Source of the DNA: Flavobacterium macacae
Lineage (GTDB): Bacteria > Bacteroidota > Bacteroidia > Flavobacteriales > Flavobacteriaceae
Length of the DNA stretch: 64,000 nucleotides
NCBI RefSeq assembly: GCF_003865365.1
Contig: NZ_RQVR01000006.1
Span: 112,745 to 176,744, forward strand
Direction: 5' to 3'
Of the stretch, positions 8,003 through 17,297 are shown in pieces (positions within the stretch are counted from its first letter, which is position 1; the number at the start of each line of letters is the position of its first letter). The notes under the pieces are model-generated. The model saw only the letters and a list, made by a program, of their open reading frames with translations. It was not told the origin of the DNA and did not search any database. A program made the translations under genes and the position numbers.

Positions 8003-9454
8003 TTACATTTCTAAAAGTAGTGTGAAGGTCACATTGTTATTCACGGATTGAATGTTTGTCATGTCAACTAATCCTTGATTGAAAAAGGCTTGTTGCGTAT
8101 CTCTTTTTGAATAGGAGTAAGCAGCATCGATTCTGGCTCCACCAAAGTTGTAACCGAGACCACCTGAAATTCCCTGTAAATCACCAATCGTATTTCCGTT
8201 TTTATACGGACTTTGTTCAAAACGGTACCCGCCTCTGAAACTCCATTGTTTTGCTCTGGCTTCGGCTCCCACTCTAATTTCAGAAGATACATCTAATAAA
8301 GATTCAAGTTGGTCATTTCTTGTTGCAAAAAACGAATCATTTGGTCTGAATTTAGTGTTGCTGTAATCTTTCATTGTATAATCTACGCTGATAAGTCCTA
8401 AAGATCCAAAAACGTACGCCAAACTTCCTGTATATTTTCCTGGAGTTTGAATGCGATAATTAGGATACTGTACATTATAATTATAAGGTTCAATGAAAAT
8501 TTGATTTGAAGATGTTTTAACGCTCATGATTTGATACGTTTCGTCTTGAAGGTTATACCAAGTTGGAGATTCGTAAGCAACTCCTAAACGTAATTCGTTG
8601 GTAATTTTAGCGATTGCACCCAGTTGAAAAGAAAAACCGTTTCCATACGTGTACAATTCATTGTCAAAACGCAATTCTTGCACTGGGTCTGATGGATCGC
8701 TTCCGGGTGTGTCGAGATAATCTTCGTAAAAACTTGTGCGCTTTGTATAATCTGTAAAGTGGGAATTAAGGTTTAATCCAAAGTAAAATCGGTCTTTGTA
8801 CTGTGTCGCAAAATTGAAAGATAATTTTCCATTGTATCCAGTTGAAACCATTGTGTTTTCTTGATAATAATTTCCGCCATCCGGTGTGTTTGAGACATAC
8901 TGATTGGTAGCATTATTTAAAGTAATCAGGTTTCCTTGGGTTCCAATAAAGGTTTGATCCATTGCATAATCGCCCATATTGTTTCCGTTCGCATAGCTTA
9001 AGAAATATTCAGATACAGAAGTGTTCGGGTTTATTCCCCTTGAAAAAACTTGGTTGTCAAAGTTATTTGTGTTTTCATAATTTACTCCCACAGTAAACTT
9101 TTTCCAATTGCTTTCTTCGTTTGTGTTTTCGAAAACCCAAATGGCTCCAAGTTGGTTTAAATCAAAAGAATTGTCTTTTTCAGTTGCTTTGCTTCCAAAA
9201 TATACAGAGTTATTTTTGGTAGACAAATTGCTTAAAGAAATTGATAATTGGTTGTTTAAAAAGATGGCGCCACCGGCAGGATTTACATTTAATGATGAAA
9301 AATCACCACCCAGTGCTCCAAAAGCACCACTCATAGCTCTGAATCGAGCTGTCCCGGTTAAATTATCTTGAGCATATCTCATTGCGTCAGCGACTTCTTG
9401 ACCTTGAGAATTCAAAGATAATCCTGTGATTAAGAGTAAAAAATATTTTTTCAT
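8003..9454 (-). CDS. OMPP1/FadL-family outer-membrane transport protein
   Basis: 483 residues with an N-terminal signal peptide ending near SQGQ. The segment just after (ARFRAMSGAFGALGGDFSSL, then NPAG) is the N-terminal hatch signature of the OMPP1/FadL/TodX family, followed by alternating beta-strand sequence to a terminal aromatic-poor strand. Members form 14-strand barrels that let hydrophobic molecules such as fatty acids cross the outer membrane. It is a single gene with its own terminator, and the next gene upstream (a lipoprotein) is on the same strand 86 bases away. Confidence 0.85.
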   Translation of the reverse strand: MKKYFLLLITGLSLNSQGQEVADAMRYAQDNLTGTARFRAMSGAFGALGGDFSSLNVNPAGGAIFLNNQLSISLSNLSTKNNSVYFGSKATEKDNSFDLNQLGAIWVFENTNEESNWKKFTVGVNYENTNNFDNQVFSRGINPNTSVSEYFLSYANGNNMGDYAMDQTFIGTQGNLITLNNATNQYVSNTPDGGNYYQENTMVSTGYNGKLSFNFATQYKDRFYFGLNLNSHFTDYTKRTSFYEDYLDTPGSDPSDPVQELRFDNELYTYGNGFSFQLGAIAKITNELRLGVAYESPTWYNLQDETYQIMSVKTSSNQIFIEPYNYNVQYPNYRIQTPGKYTGSLAYVFGSLGLISVDYTMKDYSNTKFRPNDSFFATRNDQLESLLDVSSEIRVGAEARAKQWSFRGGYRFEQSPYKNGNTIGDLQGISGGLGYNFGGARIDAAYSYSKRDTQQAFFNQGLVDMTNIQSVNNNVTFTLLLEM

Positions 9455-9540
9455 AAGTTGTATTTTTTATAAATTTTTCAAAAAAATACCTATGCTCGTA
9501 CGGTTAAGTCAAAACATAGGCATTTAAATTTTAGCTAAAA

Positions 9541-10542
9541 TTATCCTCTTCTTCCACCACCGCCGGATCTTCCACCGCCGCCAGACGAACCTCCTGATCT
9601 TCCGCCACCAGATGAACTTGGAGCGCTATAAGATCTTGAAGGAGTTACACTTTGATTTCTAGAGCTATTGCTTCTTGCGGGAGTGCTATAGTTGTTATTA
9701 CGAGTATTTCTAGTGGTATTGTAATTTGAATTGTTTCTAGTTGTGTTGTTATTGCTATTTCTAGTTGTATTGTAACTGTTGTTTCTAGTAGCGTTATTTC
9801 TTGATGAATTATAAGCTCTGTTTACATTTCTAGTTGAGTAGGTAGTATTTGAACTTCTTCTTCCTGAATTATATGCTTCTCTATTTCTAGAATTTGTACC
9901 ATTTAAAACCCTGCCAAAATTATTTCTTCCGGCAATGTTATTATTTGCATAGCTTCCTCTTCTTCCGTTAGCATAATAATTTCTTCCTCCATAATAATTA
10001 TTGTAGTACCCGTTTCCATACCAATTATTCCAGCCTCCATAACCCCAGCCTCCGCCGTAACCGTAACCCCATCCTCCATAAAAAGGACTATTCCAGCCCC
10101 AGCCACCGTAACCGCCCCAGCCACCATACCAACTGTTCCAGCCTAATCCCCATCCCCAGCCTAAACCAGGTCCGTACCAATTGTTATAACCCCATCCGTT
10201 GTCATAATAATTTATTGTTACGCCTTCAGGGTTGCTTCCCCAGCCGGCATAACCCGTTTCGGTTACATAAACTGTATCTTTATCTCGTCCGTTGTAAAGA
10301 GGGGAACTATAGTTTTCAGAATCAATAAAAAATTCAGGATCTTCTTGAAGTGATGCAAAGTATCCCGTATTTTGAGTATTAGTTTGTTCAGTTGCGTTAT
10401 TTCTTCTTTGAGGCTCACCATAAATGCCATCTGAATCGTATGAAGAACTTTGATATGACGAACATGACGTCATAAAAATTGCGAGCAATCCAAATAGGGA
10501 ATAATTGGATGCTTTTTTGGTGGAAAAGTAATTAGTTTTCAT
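9541..10542 (-). CDS. Gly/Trp/Asn-rich low-complexity lipoprotein
   Basis: 333 residues. Residues 1-27 look like a lipoprotein signal with the lipobox ending in cysteine (FMTSC). After a short linker come three low-complexity blocks: about 100-200 rich in Gly, Trp and Tyr (repeated GWG and YGG units), about 200-290 rich in Asn, Thr, Arg and Ser (tandem RNN/NTT units), and a tail of GGGRSG units. No enzyme domain is visible. Such proteins are common in Flavobacterium and probably surface-exposed, but the function is unknown. Composition repeats in the DNA are visible as tandem codons. Confidence 0.75.
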   Translation of the reverse strand: MKTNYFSTKKASNYSLFGLLAIFMTSCSSYQSSSYDSDGIYGEPQRRNNATEQTNTQNTGYFASLQEDPEFFIDSENYSSPLYNGRDKDTVYVTETGYAGWGSNPEGVTINYYDNGWGYNNWYGPGLGWGWGLGWNSWYGGWGGYGGWGWNSPFYGGWGYGYGGGWGYGGWNNWYGNGYYNNYYGGRNYYANGRRGSYANNNIAGRNNFGRVLNGTNSRNREAYNSGRRSSNTTYSTRNVNRAYNSSRNNATRNNSYNTTRNSNNNTTRNNSNYNTTRNTRNNNYSTPARSNSSRNQSVTPSRSYSAPSSSGGGRSGGSSGGGGRSGGGGRRG

Positions 10543-10644
10543 ATCTAGAGCAATTTAAATTGTTGGACAATACAAAAATAGTTAGTTTTGCTGAAACTAT
10601 TTAGTTAAATTAAGTTAAACAATATTTGTGCCAAACTATTCAAT

Positions 10645-12123
10645 ATGAGTAAGAACCTAACAAAAAGATCAGAAGATTATTCCAAGTGGTATAATGAGCT
10701 GGTAGTGAAAGCAGACTTAGCCGAAAATTCAGGGGTTAGAGGCTGTATGGTCATCAAGCCTTACGGTTATGCGATATGGGAAAAAATGCAAGCGGAGCTT
10801 GACAGAATGTTCAAAGAAACCGGACATCAAAACGCTTATTTTCCGCTATTTGTGCCCAAAAGTATGTTTGAGGCAGAAGAGAAAAATGCAGAAGGTTTTG
10901 CAAAAGAATGTGCTATCGTTACACACTATAGATTAAAAAATGACCCAGACAAACCAGGAAAATTAATGGTAGATCCAAATGCCAAGCTGGAAGAAGAACT
11001 TATCGTTCGTCCGACAAGTGAAGCTATTATTTGGCCAACTTATAAAGGTTGGATCCAGTCTTACAGAGATCTGCCGTTACTTATTAATCAATGGGCCAAC
11101 GTGGTTCGCTGGGAAATGAGAACCCGTTTGTTTTTAAGGACAGCCGAGTTTTTATGGCAAGAAGGGCACACGGCTCACGCCACAAAAGTGGAGGCTATTG
11201 CAGAATCAGAACAAATGATTAATGTGTATGCTGATTTTGCTGAAAATTTCATGGCTATTCCGGTTGTGAAAGGATTTAAGACAGAAACAGAACGTTTTGC
11301 TGGAGCTGTGGAGACGTATTGTATTGAAGCATTAATGCAAGACGGAAAAGCGCTTCAAGCAGGAACATCGCATTTCTTGGGACAGAATTTTGCAAAAGCG
11401 TTTGATGTGAAATTTGCAAACGCAGAAGGAAAGCAAGAATATGTTTGGGGGACTTCTTGGGGCGTTTCAACGCGCTTGATGGGTGCTTTGATCATGACGC
11501 ATTCTGATGATAACGGATTGGTCTTGCCTCCAAATTTAGCGCCGATTCAAATTGTAATTGTTCCTATATATAAATCAGACGAAGAATTTGCTGCAATTTC
11601 TGAAGTAGCAAATACTTTAGTAGCTCAATTCAAAAAATTGAAAATTTCGGTTAAGTTCGATAATAGAACAACTCAAAAGCCAGGATTTAAATTTGCAGAA
11701 TGGGAATTAAAAGGAGTTCCGGTGAGAATTGCGGTTGGTCCAAAAGATCTGGAAAATGGAACTTTTGAAGTTGCCAGAAGAGATACGTTGTCAAAAGAAG
11801 TCGTTTTAAAAGACGAAATTGTAAATTATGTGGGTGATTTATTAGAAAAAATCCAAGAAGATTTGTTTAATAAGGCCCTAGATTATAGAAATTCTCATAT
11901 TACAGAAGTTGTTGATTTTGAAGAATTTAAAGAAGTGCTTGAAAACAAAACTGGCTTTGTATCAGCACATTGGGATGGAACCGCGGAAACCGAAGAAAAA
12001 ATAAAAGATTTGACAAAAGCAACAATTAGATGTATTCCTTTGGATCGAGTAGAAGAGGCGGGAACCTGCGTCCTTACTGGGAAACCATCCTCTGGAAGAG
12101 TGCTTTTTGCCAAGGCATACTAA
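10645..12123 (+). CDS. proS: Prolyl-tRNA synthetase
   Basis: 492 residues. This is the shorter, eukaryote/archaea-like class of ProS, without the bacterial editing insertion, as is usual in Bacteroidota. It charges tRNA-Pro with proline. Class II motifs are visible: motif 2 around [20 protein letters not shown] and motif 3 near [13 protein letters not shown]; the anticodon-binding domain follows ([10 protein letters not shown] region), then a C-terminal domain with a [11 protein letters not shown] segment. It is followed by the tRNA-Glu pair and rpsT on the same strand. Confidence 0.95.
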   Translation: MSKNLTKRSEDYSKWYNELVVKADLAENSGVRGCMVIKPYGYAIWEKMQAELDRMFKETGHQNAYFPLFVPKSMFEAEEKNAEGFAKECAIVTHYRLKNDPDKPGKLMVDPNAKLEEELIVRPTSEAIIWPTYKGWIQSYRDLPLLINQWANVVRWEMRTRLFLRTAEFLWQEGHTAHATKVEAIAESEQMINVYADFAENFMAIPVVKGFKTETERFAGAVETYCIEALMQDGKALQAGTSHFLGQNFAKAFDVKFANAEGKQEYVWGTSWGVSTRLMGALIMTHSDDNGLVLPPNLAPIQIVIVPIYKSDEEFAAISEVANTLVAQFKKLKISVKFDNRTTQKPGFKFAEWELKGVPVRIAVGPKDLENGTFEVARRDTLSKEVVLKDEIVNYVGDLLEKIQEDLFNKALDYRNSHITEVVDFEEFKEVLENKTGFVSAHWDGTAETEEKIKDLTKATIRCIPLDRVEEAGTCVLTGKPSSGRVLFAKAY

Positions 12124-12161
12124 AGAAAATAAAAAAAAATTAAATTTTTTTGAAGTAGCTA

Positions 12162-12191
12162 TTGCACAAATAAAAAATAGTTGTATTTTTG
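12162..12191 (+). promoter_or_regulatory. Promoter for tRNA-Glu genes (TTG-N19-TATTTTTG)
   Basis: TTG at 12162-12164 and TATTTTTG at 12184-12191 are 19 bases apart, matching the Bacteroidota housekeeping promoter. The first tRNA begins 20 bases downstream. Confidence 0.7.
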
Positions 12192-12211
12192 CCACCGCAA
12201 TAGAGAAGCAA

Positions 12212-12283
12212 GGCCCGTTCGTCTATCGGTTAGGACGCATGGTTTTCATCCATGTAAGAGCGGTTCGATTCCGCTACGGGCTA
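12212..12283 (+). tRNA. tRNA-Glu (anticodon TTC), copy 1
   Basis: All four arms fold: acceptor GGCCCGT/ACGGGCT (one G-T pair), D arm GTCT/GGAC, anticodon arm CATGG-TTTTCAT-CCATG with anticodon TTC, and T arm AGCGG-TTCGATT-CCGCT. CCA is not encoded. It is identical to the second copy 48 bases downstream. Confidence 0.97.
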
Positions 12284-12331
12284 CTACTTTTTTTTGATGC
12301 AACAGTTCTCCTTAACTATAAAAAGGAAAAT

Positions 12332-12403
12332 GGCCCGTTCGTCTATCGGTTAGGACGCATGGTTTTCATCCATGTAAGAGCGGTTCGATTCCGCTACGGG
12401 CTA
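12332..12403 (+). tRNA. tRNA-Glu (anticodon TTC), copy 2
   Basis: Identical over all 72 bases to copy 1, with the same TTC anticodon and no encoded CCA. The spacer between the copies is AT-rich and has no promoter box, so both are probably processed from one transcript. Confidence 0.97.
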
Positions 12404-12555
12404 CTAAATTAGTTGTAAATTAGTTTTATAAAATAAAGGCTGGTGTCTCTGTTTTTATTTTATTAGTTAAAACCAAAGTGATTTTTTAAAATTGTGGGAG
12501 GTTTTTCTTTTTTAACTAGTATTTATAATAATTACATCTAAAATTAAAAAACAAA

Positions 12556-12807
12556 ATGGCAAATCATAAATCAGCCCTTAAAAGAATCAGAAGTAACGAA
12601 AAGAAAAGAGTATTAAATAAATACCAACACAAAACTACTCGTAATGCAATTAAAGCTTTGCGTTTAGCTACAGATAAATCAGAAGCTTCTGCAAAATTAT
12701 CTACAGTTATTTCAATGATTGACAAATTAGCTAAGAAAAACATTATCCATGATAATAAAGCTTCTAATTTAAAATCTAAATTGACTAAGCACGTTTCAGC
12801 TCTATAA
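12556..12807 (+). CDS. rpsT: 30S ribosomal protein S20
   Basis: 83 residues, very Lys-rich and helical, starting MANHKSALKRIRSNEKKR, the hallmark of S20. S20 binds 16S rRNA early in small-subunit assembly. A strong terminator follows 27 bases after the stop. It lies downstream of the tRNA-Glu pair. Confidence 0.97.
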   Translation: MANHKSALKRIRSNEKKRVLNKYQHKTTRNAIKALRLATDKSEASAKLSTVISMIDKLAKKNIIHDNKASNLKSKLTKHVSAL

Positions 12808-12833
12808 TTAGAATTGAAAATTGAAAAAATATA

Positions 12834-12858
12834 AAGTCCTCATTTGAGGACTTTTTTT
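12834..12858 (+). terminator. Terminator after rpsT
   Basis: AAGTCCTC and GAGGACTT pair around a four-base loop and run into eight T. Confidence 0.88.
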
Positions 12859-12895
12859 TGGTTAAAACTTTTTTAAACGATAGTTTTAAAGCATA

Positions 12896-12924
12896 AAAAA
12901 GCTCTCAGTTTTGAGAGCTTTTTG
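12896..12924 (-). terminator. Terminator of the sensor-kinase cluster
   Basis: AAAAAGCTCTCA and TGAGAGCTTTTT form a 12-pair stem with a four-base loop. On the minus strand it lies just after the last gene of the phosphorelay cluster. Confidence 0.85.
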
Positions 12925-12928
12925 CGTT

Positions 12929-13327
12929 TTATAATCTTTCTTTTAATCCTTCGAGCATTTCTTTTGTTATCGGTTTTGACATAAAATCAATGACCATTGG
13001 ATACTTTTTTGAGTTTTCAATATCGTTAGGGTCAATAGTAGAAGATAATACGATGACCTTCGTTTTTGTATTAAATGGTGCGTATTGGTCCTTGGTAAAA
13101 TTATCTAAGAATTCCCAGCCACCCATAATAGGCATGTTGAGGTCTAAAAAAACAAGTTCAGGGCAGCAACAGTCATTATTGATTTTTAAATTATCATAAT
13201 ATTCTAAGGCTTCCTGGCCGTTTTTAGCCGTAATTATTTCTTCTGTAAAAGAAGATTTTGCAATTACCATTTTGTATAACATCAAGGTAATTGGGTCGTC
13301 ATCTACGCATAAGATTCTATGCAGCAT
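12929..13327 (-). CDS. Single-domain response regulator (receiver only)
   Basis: 132 residues forming one receiver domain: acidic pair in CVDDDP, phospho-acceptor Asp in VFLDLNMP, the Ser of VLSST, and Lys in MSKPI. There is no output domain. It starts five bases after the stop of the large kinase gene, so it is translated from the same transcript and is the likely phosphate acceptor or carrier for that kinase. A Cys-rich CCC before the active strand is unusual. Confidence 0.88.
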   Translation of the reverse strand: MLHRILCVDDDPITLMLYKMVIAKSSFTEEIITAKNGQEALEYYDNLKINNDCCCPELVFLDLNMPIMGGWEFLDNFTKDQYAPFNTKTKVIVLSSTIDPNDIENSKKYPMVIDFMSKPITKEMLEGLKERL

Positions 13328-13332
13328 TTTAT

Positions 13333-16300
13333 TTATTTTTTGAATGTTAATGTAAATTTTGTTCCCTTGTTCACCTCGCTTTGGACATTAATTGTTCCGC
13401 CCATTGTTTCAACTTGAGATTTAACTAAGTACAATCCTAAACCTTTGCTATCAGGATAATTGTGGAATCGCTGATATAATCCAAAGATTTTGTCTTTATT
13501 TCTTTCAATGTCAATACCAATTCCGTTGTCTTCAAATGTCAAAATCGTCAAATCTTCTTTTTCTTTTGTTGATATTGAAATTTTTAGTTTTCGAGAGTGA
13601 TCTCGGTATTTGATTGCATTGGTAAGCAAATTTAAAATAATACTTTCAAGATAGGCCTTATTTATGTTTGAAAGTGAGTCTTTTTCTAAATTTATTTTTA
13701 AAATCGGCTGATGCAGATTGATCAAGTAGCTCAGTTGGTTAAAAACGCTTTCAAAAACTTCACTGAAAAGCACTTCTTCCTTTTGAATAGAAGGATTGTC
13801 TTTGATGATTACTACTTTTACTAAATCGTTTATTGTTTCATTTAATAAGTGAGTGGATTTTGTGAAGCCGTTTAAAATTAATTTTAAGTCTGAATTTTCT
13901 ACTGGAATATCTTCTATCAAATTTAATAATCCGGTTAAATTTGATAGTGGCGCTCTTAAGTTGTGTGATGTGATATAAGAGAATTGCTTTAAATCTTTAT
14001 TGTTTTGAGTCAATTCTCTGATTAATTGCTCTTTTTCTTTTTCTTGAATTTTCTGATTGGTAATGTCACGCTGAATCGATATCCAATGTAAAATTTTTCC
14101 ATCTCGGTCAAAAATAGGAATCATTGAAAAGCTTACCCAATATTCTTCGCCATTTTTCTTGTAACTGATGGTTTCAATTTGAGCAACTTGTTCATTTTGT
14201 ATGGCATATATTAATTTTTCTAATTCTTTTGGATCTGAATTTTCACCATTTAAAATAAGAGGCGAGTGGCCAATCACTTCAGATGCACTATATCCTGACA
14301 TTTTTGAAAAAGCCTTATTTACAAAAATAATTTTTGGAATTGCATTTTCTGATGTGTCGCTTTCGGTAATAATTACGGCATCATTTGCTTGAGTAATTAC
14401 GGTTTCCATCAGCTTCAAACGCTGGTTTTCTTCTTTTTGTTTTGTCACATCTTGCATAGAAGCAATCATTCTGATAGGTTTTCCATCGTTGTCCTTAATT
14501 AAAAAACCCCTATCAAAAACAAATTTATAGCTACCATCGGCGCATTTAAAACGATATTCATCTTGCCATTTTTCTACTTTCTCTTCAAGGAAATTATAGA
14601 GTTTTACCGATACGCGAAGACTGTCTTCAGGATGGATTCTGTCAAACCACCATTTTGAAGTAGTACCTACGTCTTCTTTTTTGTATCCAAAAACCCCTTG
14701 AATTCCCTTGTTCCAAACAAAATTGTCTTCTTGAATTTTCCAGTCCCAAATAGTGTCACTTGTGGCCTTTGCAACGATGTCATATCTATCAATGGCTTGT
14801 TTTAAGTCTTCGCTCGCGCGTCTACTTTCAATAACAACACCTACAAGATTGGCAACTCTTTCAAGTAAAGTGATTTCTTCCTGAGTTGGATATTTATTTG
14901 TTTTGTAATAAACAATAAAGTTGGCAATAGTGCTCCCGTTTGTTTTTTTGATAGGAATTGACCAGCATGATTTTATATCATATTCAGTGGCTAAAGGCGC
15001 AAAATTATTTGACAACGGATCATTTTGAATGTCAAAAACAAAAACATTTTCAGATGTAAAAATTTTCTTTTTTCCGTCAATCGAAGTTAACGTATCAATG
15101 AAGCTCTGCGGAAGTGATGGTACAACGATATGGCGTATCTTATTGTTTTTTAATTCTGTAATGGAGCAAATAGCGCCTGGAATCAAAGATTCTATATTGC
15201 TGATTACTTTGTCTAACGCTGTATTTAAATTTGTTTCAGGAGCTGCGTTTAATTTGTAAATGTCTTTTTCAAAAGATAAAATAGTGTCTTGAAACTTTCG
15301 AGCCGTTATATCTTGTAAAGCGCCAATTTTTTTTATTTGGCGTCCATTTTCCCAAATTAAATCAAAACGATCAAGTACGTAAGCATAGCTTCCGTCTGCT
15401 CTTTTAAATCGATATTCAAGTTCGTGATGAAGGTTTGAAGAATTTGGGTCAATTGCTGCAATTTTTTCGCGCACATCTAAAATTTCATCTGGATGAAGTC
15501 TGGCTAGCCAAAAATCTAAATCGAGATATTGTTGGTCATTAAAATTAAAACCAAAGATTTTATTGTAGTTTGAACCAGCTATGTAAATCTTTTTTGAAGT
15601 AGAATCAAATTCATAAATGGCGTCGCTTGTTGCTTTTGCGATGGCCTCATGCCTTAGATTGCTTTCTTTTATTTTAATCTCGTTTTCAATTCTTTCGGTT
15701 ACATCTCGCGCATTCAAAACAATTCCGTTTACGGCGATATTGTCAGTCATGTCAATGATGCTTGCTTCAAACCAACGCCACGAGTTTTCAAATTTCAAAT
15801 ATCTGAACGGTTTTGTGGTAATTCGCTTTTGGTTTTTTAACTCTTGAAATTGTTCCTTGAAAAAAGACAAGTCATCATGGTGCAATTTGTCAAAAGCATA
15901 AGTTCCGATATATTTTTCTGGATCGATATTATATCTTTTCTTGATATTTGGACTTATGTATTGAAAATAGCCGTTGGTGTCTATAATTGTAATTAGTTCA
16001 GAACCATCTTGAATTAATGCTTTAAAACGCTGCTCTGTTAAAGCATTTTCTTTTTCAGCTTTCAGTTTTTCAGTAATGTCGGTTGCTAAAACTAATCTTG
16101 ATTTTTTTCCGTCAAAAATAATTTCATTGCTTTGTGTTTCAACATCAATTAACTGGCCGTTTTTTTTAATGTGTTTAAGTGAAATTTCGAAGAAAGAGCT
16201 ATCGCTTTTAATTTTTTCTAAAGCATTTGTAACTTTTTCTTGGTGTGATTTGTAAATAACATCAGCTACTTCTAAATTAAGAAATTCTTCTCGAGAATAG

Positions 16301-16827
16301 CCATATTTTCGTAAAGCAGCATCGTTAGCGTCTAAAAATTGTAAAGTTTCTGTGTCGTAAACCACCATTGGTAAAGGACTTGCTTGAAATAAGTCTCTGT
16401 ATTTTTTTTTAGATTCGCCGAGTTTTTCCTGTATTTTTTTATGTTCAATATTGTATAAGATACTTTTGAATAGCAAAGGAGCGTTTAGATCTTCTTTTAA
16501 AAGATAATCAGATATGCCGTAAGATAATGATTTCATGCTGAATTCTTTATCGGTATATCCTGTTAAGATTATAATGGGAATTGATTTTGCAAGCGGAATT
16601 ATTTTATTAAGCAGTTCTTCGCCTTGGTAGTCAGGGAGTATCAGGTCTAATAGAATAATATCAATCTTGTAATCTGAAGTTAAGTGCTTTTTTGCAATGT
16701 CTAAAGTTTCTGCTTCATAAAATACTGGATCTAAGAATTCTTCTTTAATATAGTCGCGTATCAAGACCATGTCACCTTGATTATCCTCGATAATTAAAAA
16801 ATGAATGCCTTCTTTGTGAAAAGTCAT
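13333..16827 (-). CDS. Hybrid sensor kinase: REC-PAS-PAS-PAS-GAF-PAS-PAS-HisKA-HATPase
   Basis: 1,164 residues from the start chosen at 16827, which begins one base after the stop of the preceding receiver gene; a longer frame reaching 16875 would overlap that gene. Order: N-terminal receiver (IIEDNQGD, LLDLILPD, LLKED), three PAS domains, one GAF-like domain (about 550-690), two more PAS domains, then HisKA with the phospho-His in TSHNLRAPLSN and HATPase_c with NAIKYRD, EDNGIGID and SKGLGLYLVK. No membrane segment is seen, so it is a cytoplasmic sensor. PAS ligands cannot be told from sequence. An N-terminal receiver suggests input from the upstream kinase. Confidence 0.88.
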   Translation of the reverse strand: MTFHKEGIHFLIIEDNQGDMVLIRDYIKEEFLDPVFYEAETLDIAKKHLTSDYKIDIILLDLILPDYQGEELLNKIIPLAKSIPIIILTGYTDKEFSMKSLSYGISDYLLKEDLNAPLLFKSILYNIEHKKIQEKLGESKKKYRDLFQASPLPMVVYDTETLQFLDANDAALRKYGYSREEFLNLEVADVIYKSHQEKVTNALEKIKSDSSFFEISLKHIKKNGQLIDVETQSNEIIFDGKKSRLVLATDITEKLKAEKENALTEQRFKALIQDGSELITIIDTNGYFQYISPNIKKRYNIDPEKYIGTYAFDKLHHDDLSFFKEQFQELKNQKRITTKPFRYLKFENSWRWFEASIIDMTDNIAVNGIVLNARDVTERIENEIKIKESNLRHEAIAKATSDAIYEFDSTSKKIYIAGSNYNKIFGFNFNDQQYLDLDFWLARLHPDEILDVREKIAAIDPNSSNLHHELEYRFKRADGSYAYVLDRFDLIWENGRQIKKIGALQDITARKFQDTILSFEKDIYKLNAAPETNLNTALDKVISNIESLIPGAICSITELKNNKIRHIVVPSLPQSFIDTLTSIDGKKKIFTSENVFVFDIQNDPLSNNFAPLATEYDIKSCWSIPIKKTNGSTIANFIVYYKTNKYPTQEEITLLERVANLVGVVIESRRASEDLKQAIDRYDIVAKATSDTIWDWKIQEDNFVWNKGIQGVFGYKKEDVGTTSKWWFDRIHPEDSLRVSVKLYNFLEEKVEKWQDEYRFKCADGSYKFVFDRGFLIKDNDGKPIRMIASMQDVTKQKEENQRLKLMETVITQANDAVIITESDTSENAIPKIIFVNKAFSKMSGYSASEVIGHSPLILNGENSDPKELEKLIYAIQNEQVAQIETISYKKNGEEYWVSFSMIPIFDRDGKILHWISIQRDITNQKIQEKEKEQLIRELTQNNKDLKQFSYITSHNLRAPLSNLTGLLNLIEDIPVENSDLKLILNGFTKSTHLLNETINDLVKVVIIKDNPSIQKEEVLFSEVFESVFNQLSYLINLHQPILKINLEKDSLSNINKAYLESIILNLLTNAIKYRDHSRKLKISISTKEKEDLTILTFEDNGIGIDIERNKDKIFGLYQRFHNYPDSKGLGLYLVKSQVETMGGTINVQSEVNKGTKFTLTFKK

Positions 16828-16828
16828 C

Positions 16829-17260
16829 TTATGGTTTTTTAGGCAGTTGAACAATAGAGATCCAGAAATCTTCAATGCCGTTGATGACTTCTAAAAACTT
16901 AGTAGTTTCAACGGGTTTTGTAATGAAGCAATTCACGTGGTTCTGGTAGCTTTTTAGCACATCTTGTTCAGAAGAGGAAGTTGTAAGCATAATTACGGGG
17001 ATATGTAAGATTTGGGGGTTCGATTTTATTCTAGATAAAACTTCATGGCCATTCAATTTCGGAATGTTTATATCAAGTAATACCAGGTCTGGAGTTTCGG
17101 CAGTGGCATATTTTTCCTTTTTCTCCAAAAAAAGCATAGCTTCCCATCCATCTCTTACAACAGAAACTTTATTCTTGATTTTGCTCATCAAAAGTGCTTC
17201 TTCTGTTAATAGGATGTCGCCTTCATTGTCTTCAATCAATAGAATTTGAATTGATTTCAC
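16829..17260 (-). CDS. Single-domain response regulator, Rcp1-like
   Basis: 143 residues, a receiver domain of the Rcp1 type often paired with phytochrome-like or PAS kinases: IEDNEGD, LLDINIPKLNG with the acceptor Asp, MLTTSSSE, and FITKPVE with the conserved Lys. It has no output domain. Its stop is one base before the start of the hybrid kinase, and the membrane PAS kinase lies 37 bases upstream, so it is placed to carry phosphate between the two. Confidence 0.88.
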   Translation of the reverse strand: MKSIQILLIEDNEGDILLTEEALLMSKIKNKVSVVRDGWEAMLFLEKKEKYATAETPDLVLLDINIPKLNGHEVLSRIKSNPQILHIPVIMLTTSSSEQDVLKSYQNHVNCFITKPVETTKFLEVINGIEDFWISIVQLPKKP

Positions 17261-17297
17261 TTGGCTGTTGAATTTGGGTTAAACAAATATAATAAAA

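Noticed and set aside
12107..12412. 101-codon open frame across the two tRNA-Glu genes
   Set aside because: Its repeated protein segments are simply the translated tRNA copies.
13715..13790. tRNA-like string GTAGCTCAGTTGGTTAAAA on the plus strand
   Set aside because: It resembles the D arm of many tRNAs, but it lies inside the reading frame of the large hybrid kinase on the other strand, and no acceptor, anticodon or T arm can be folded around it.
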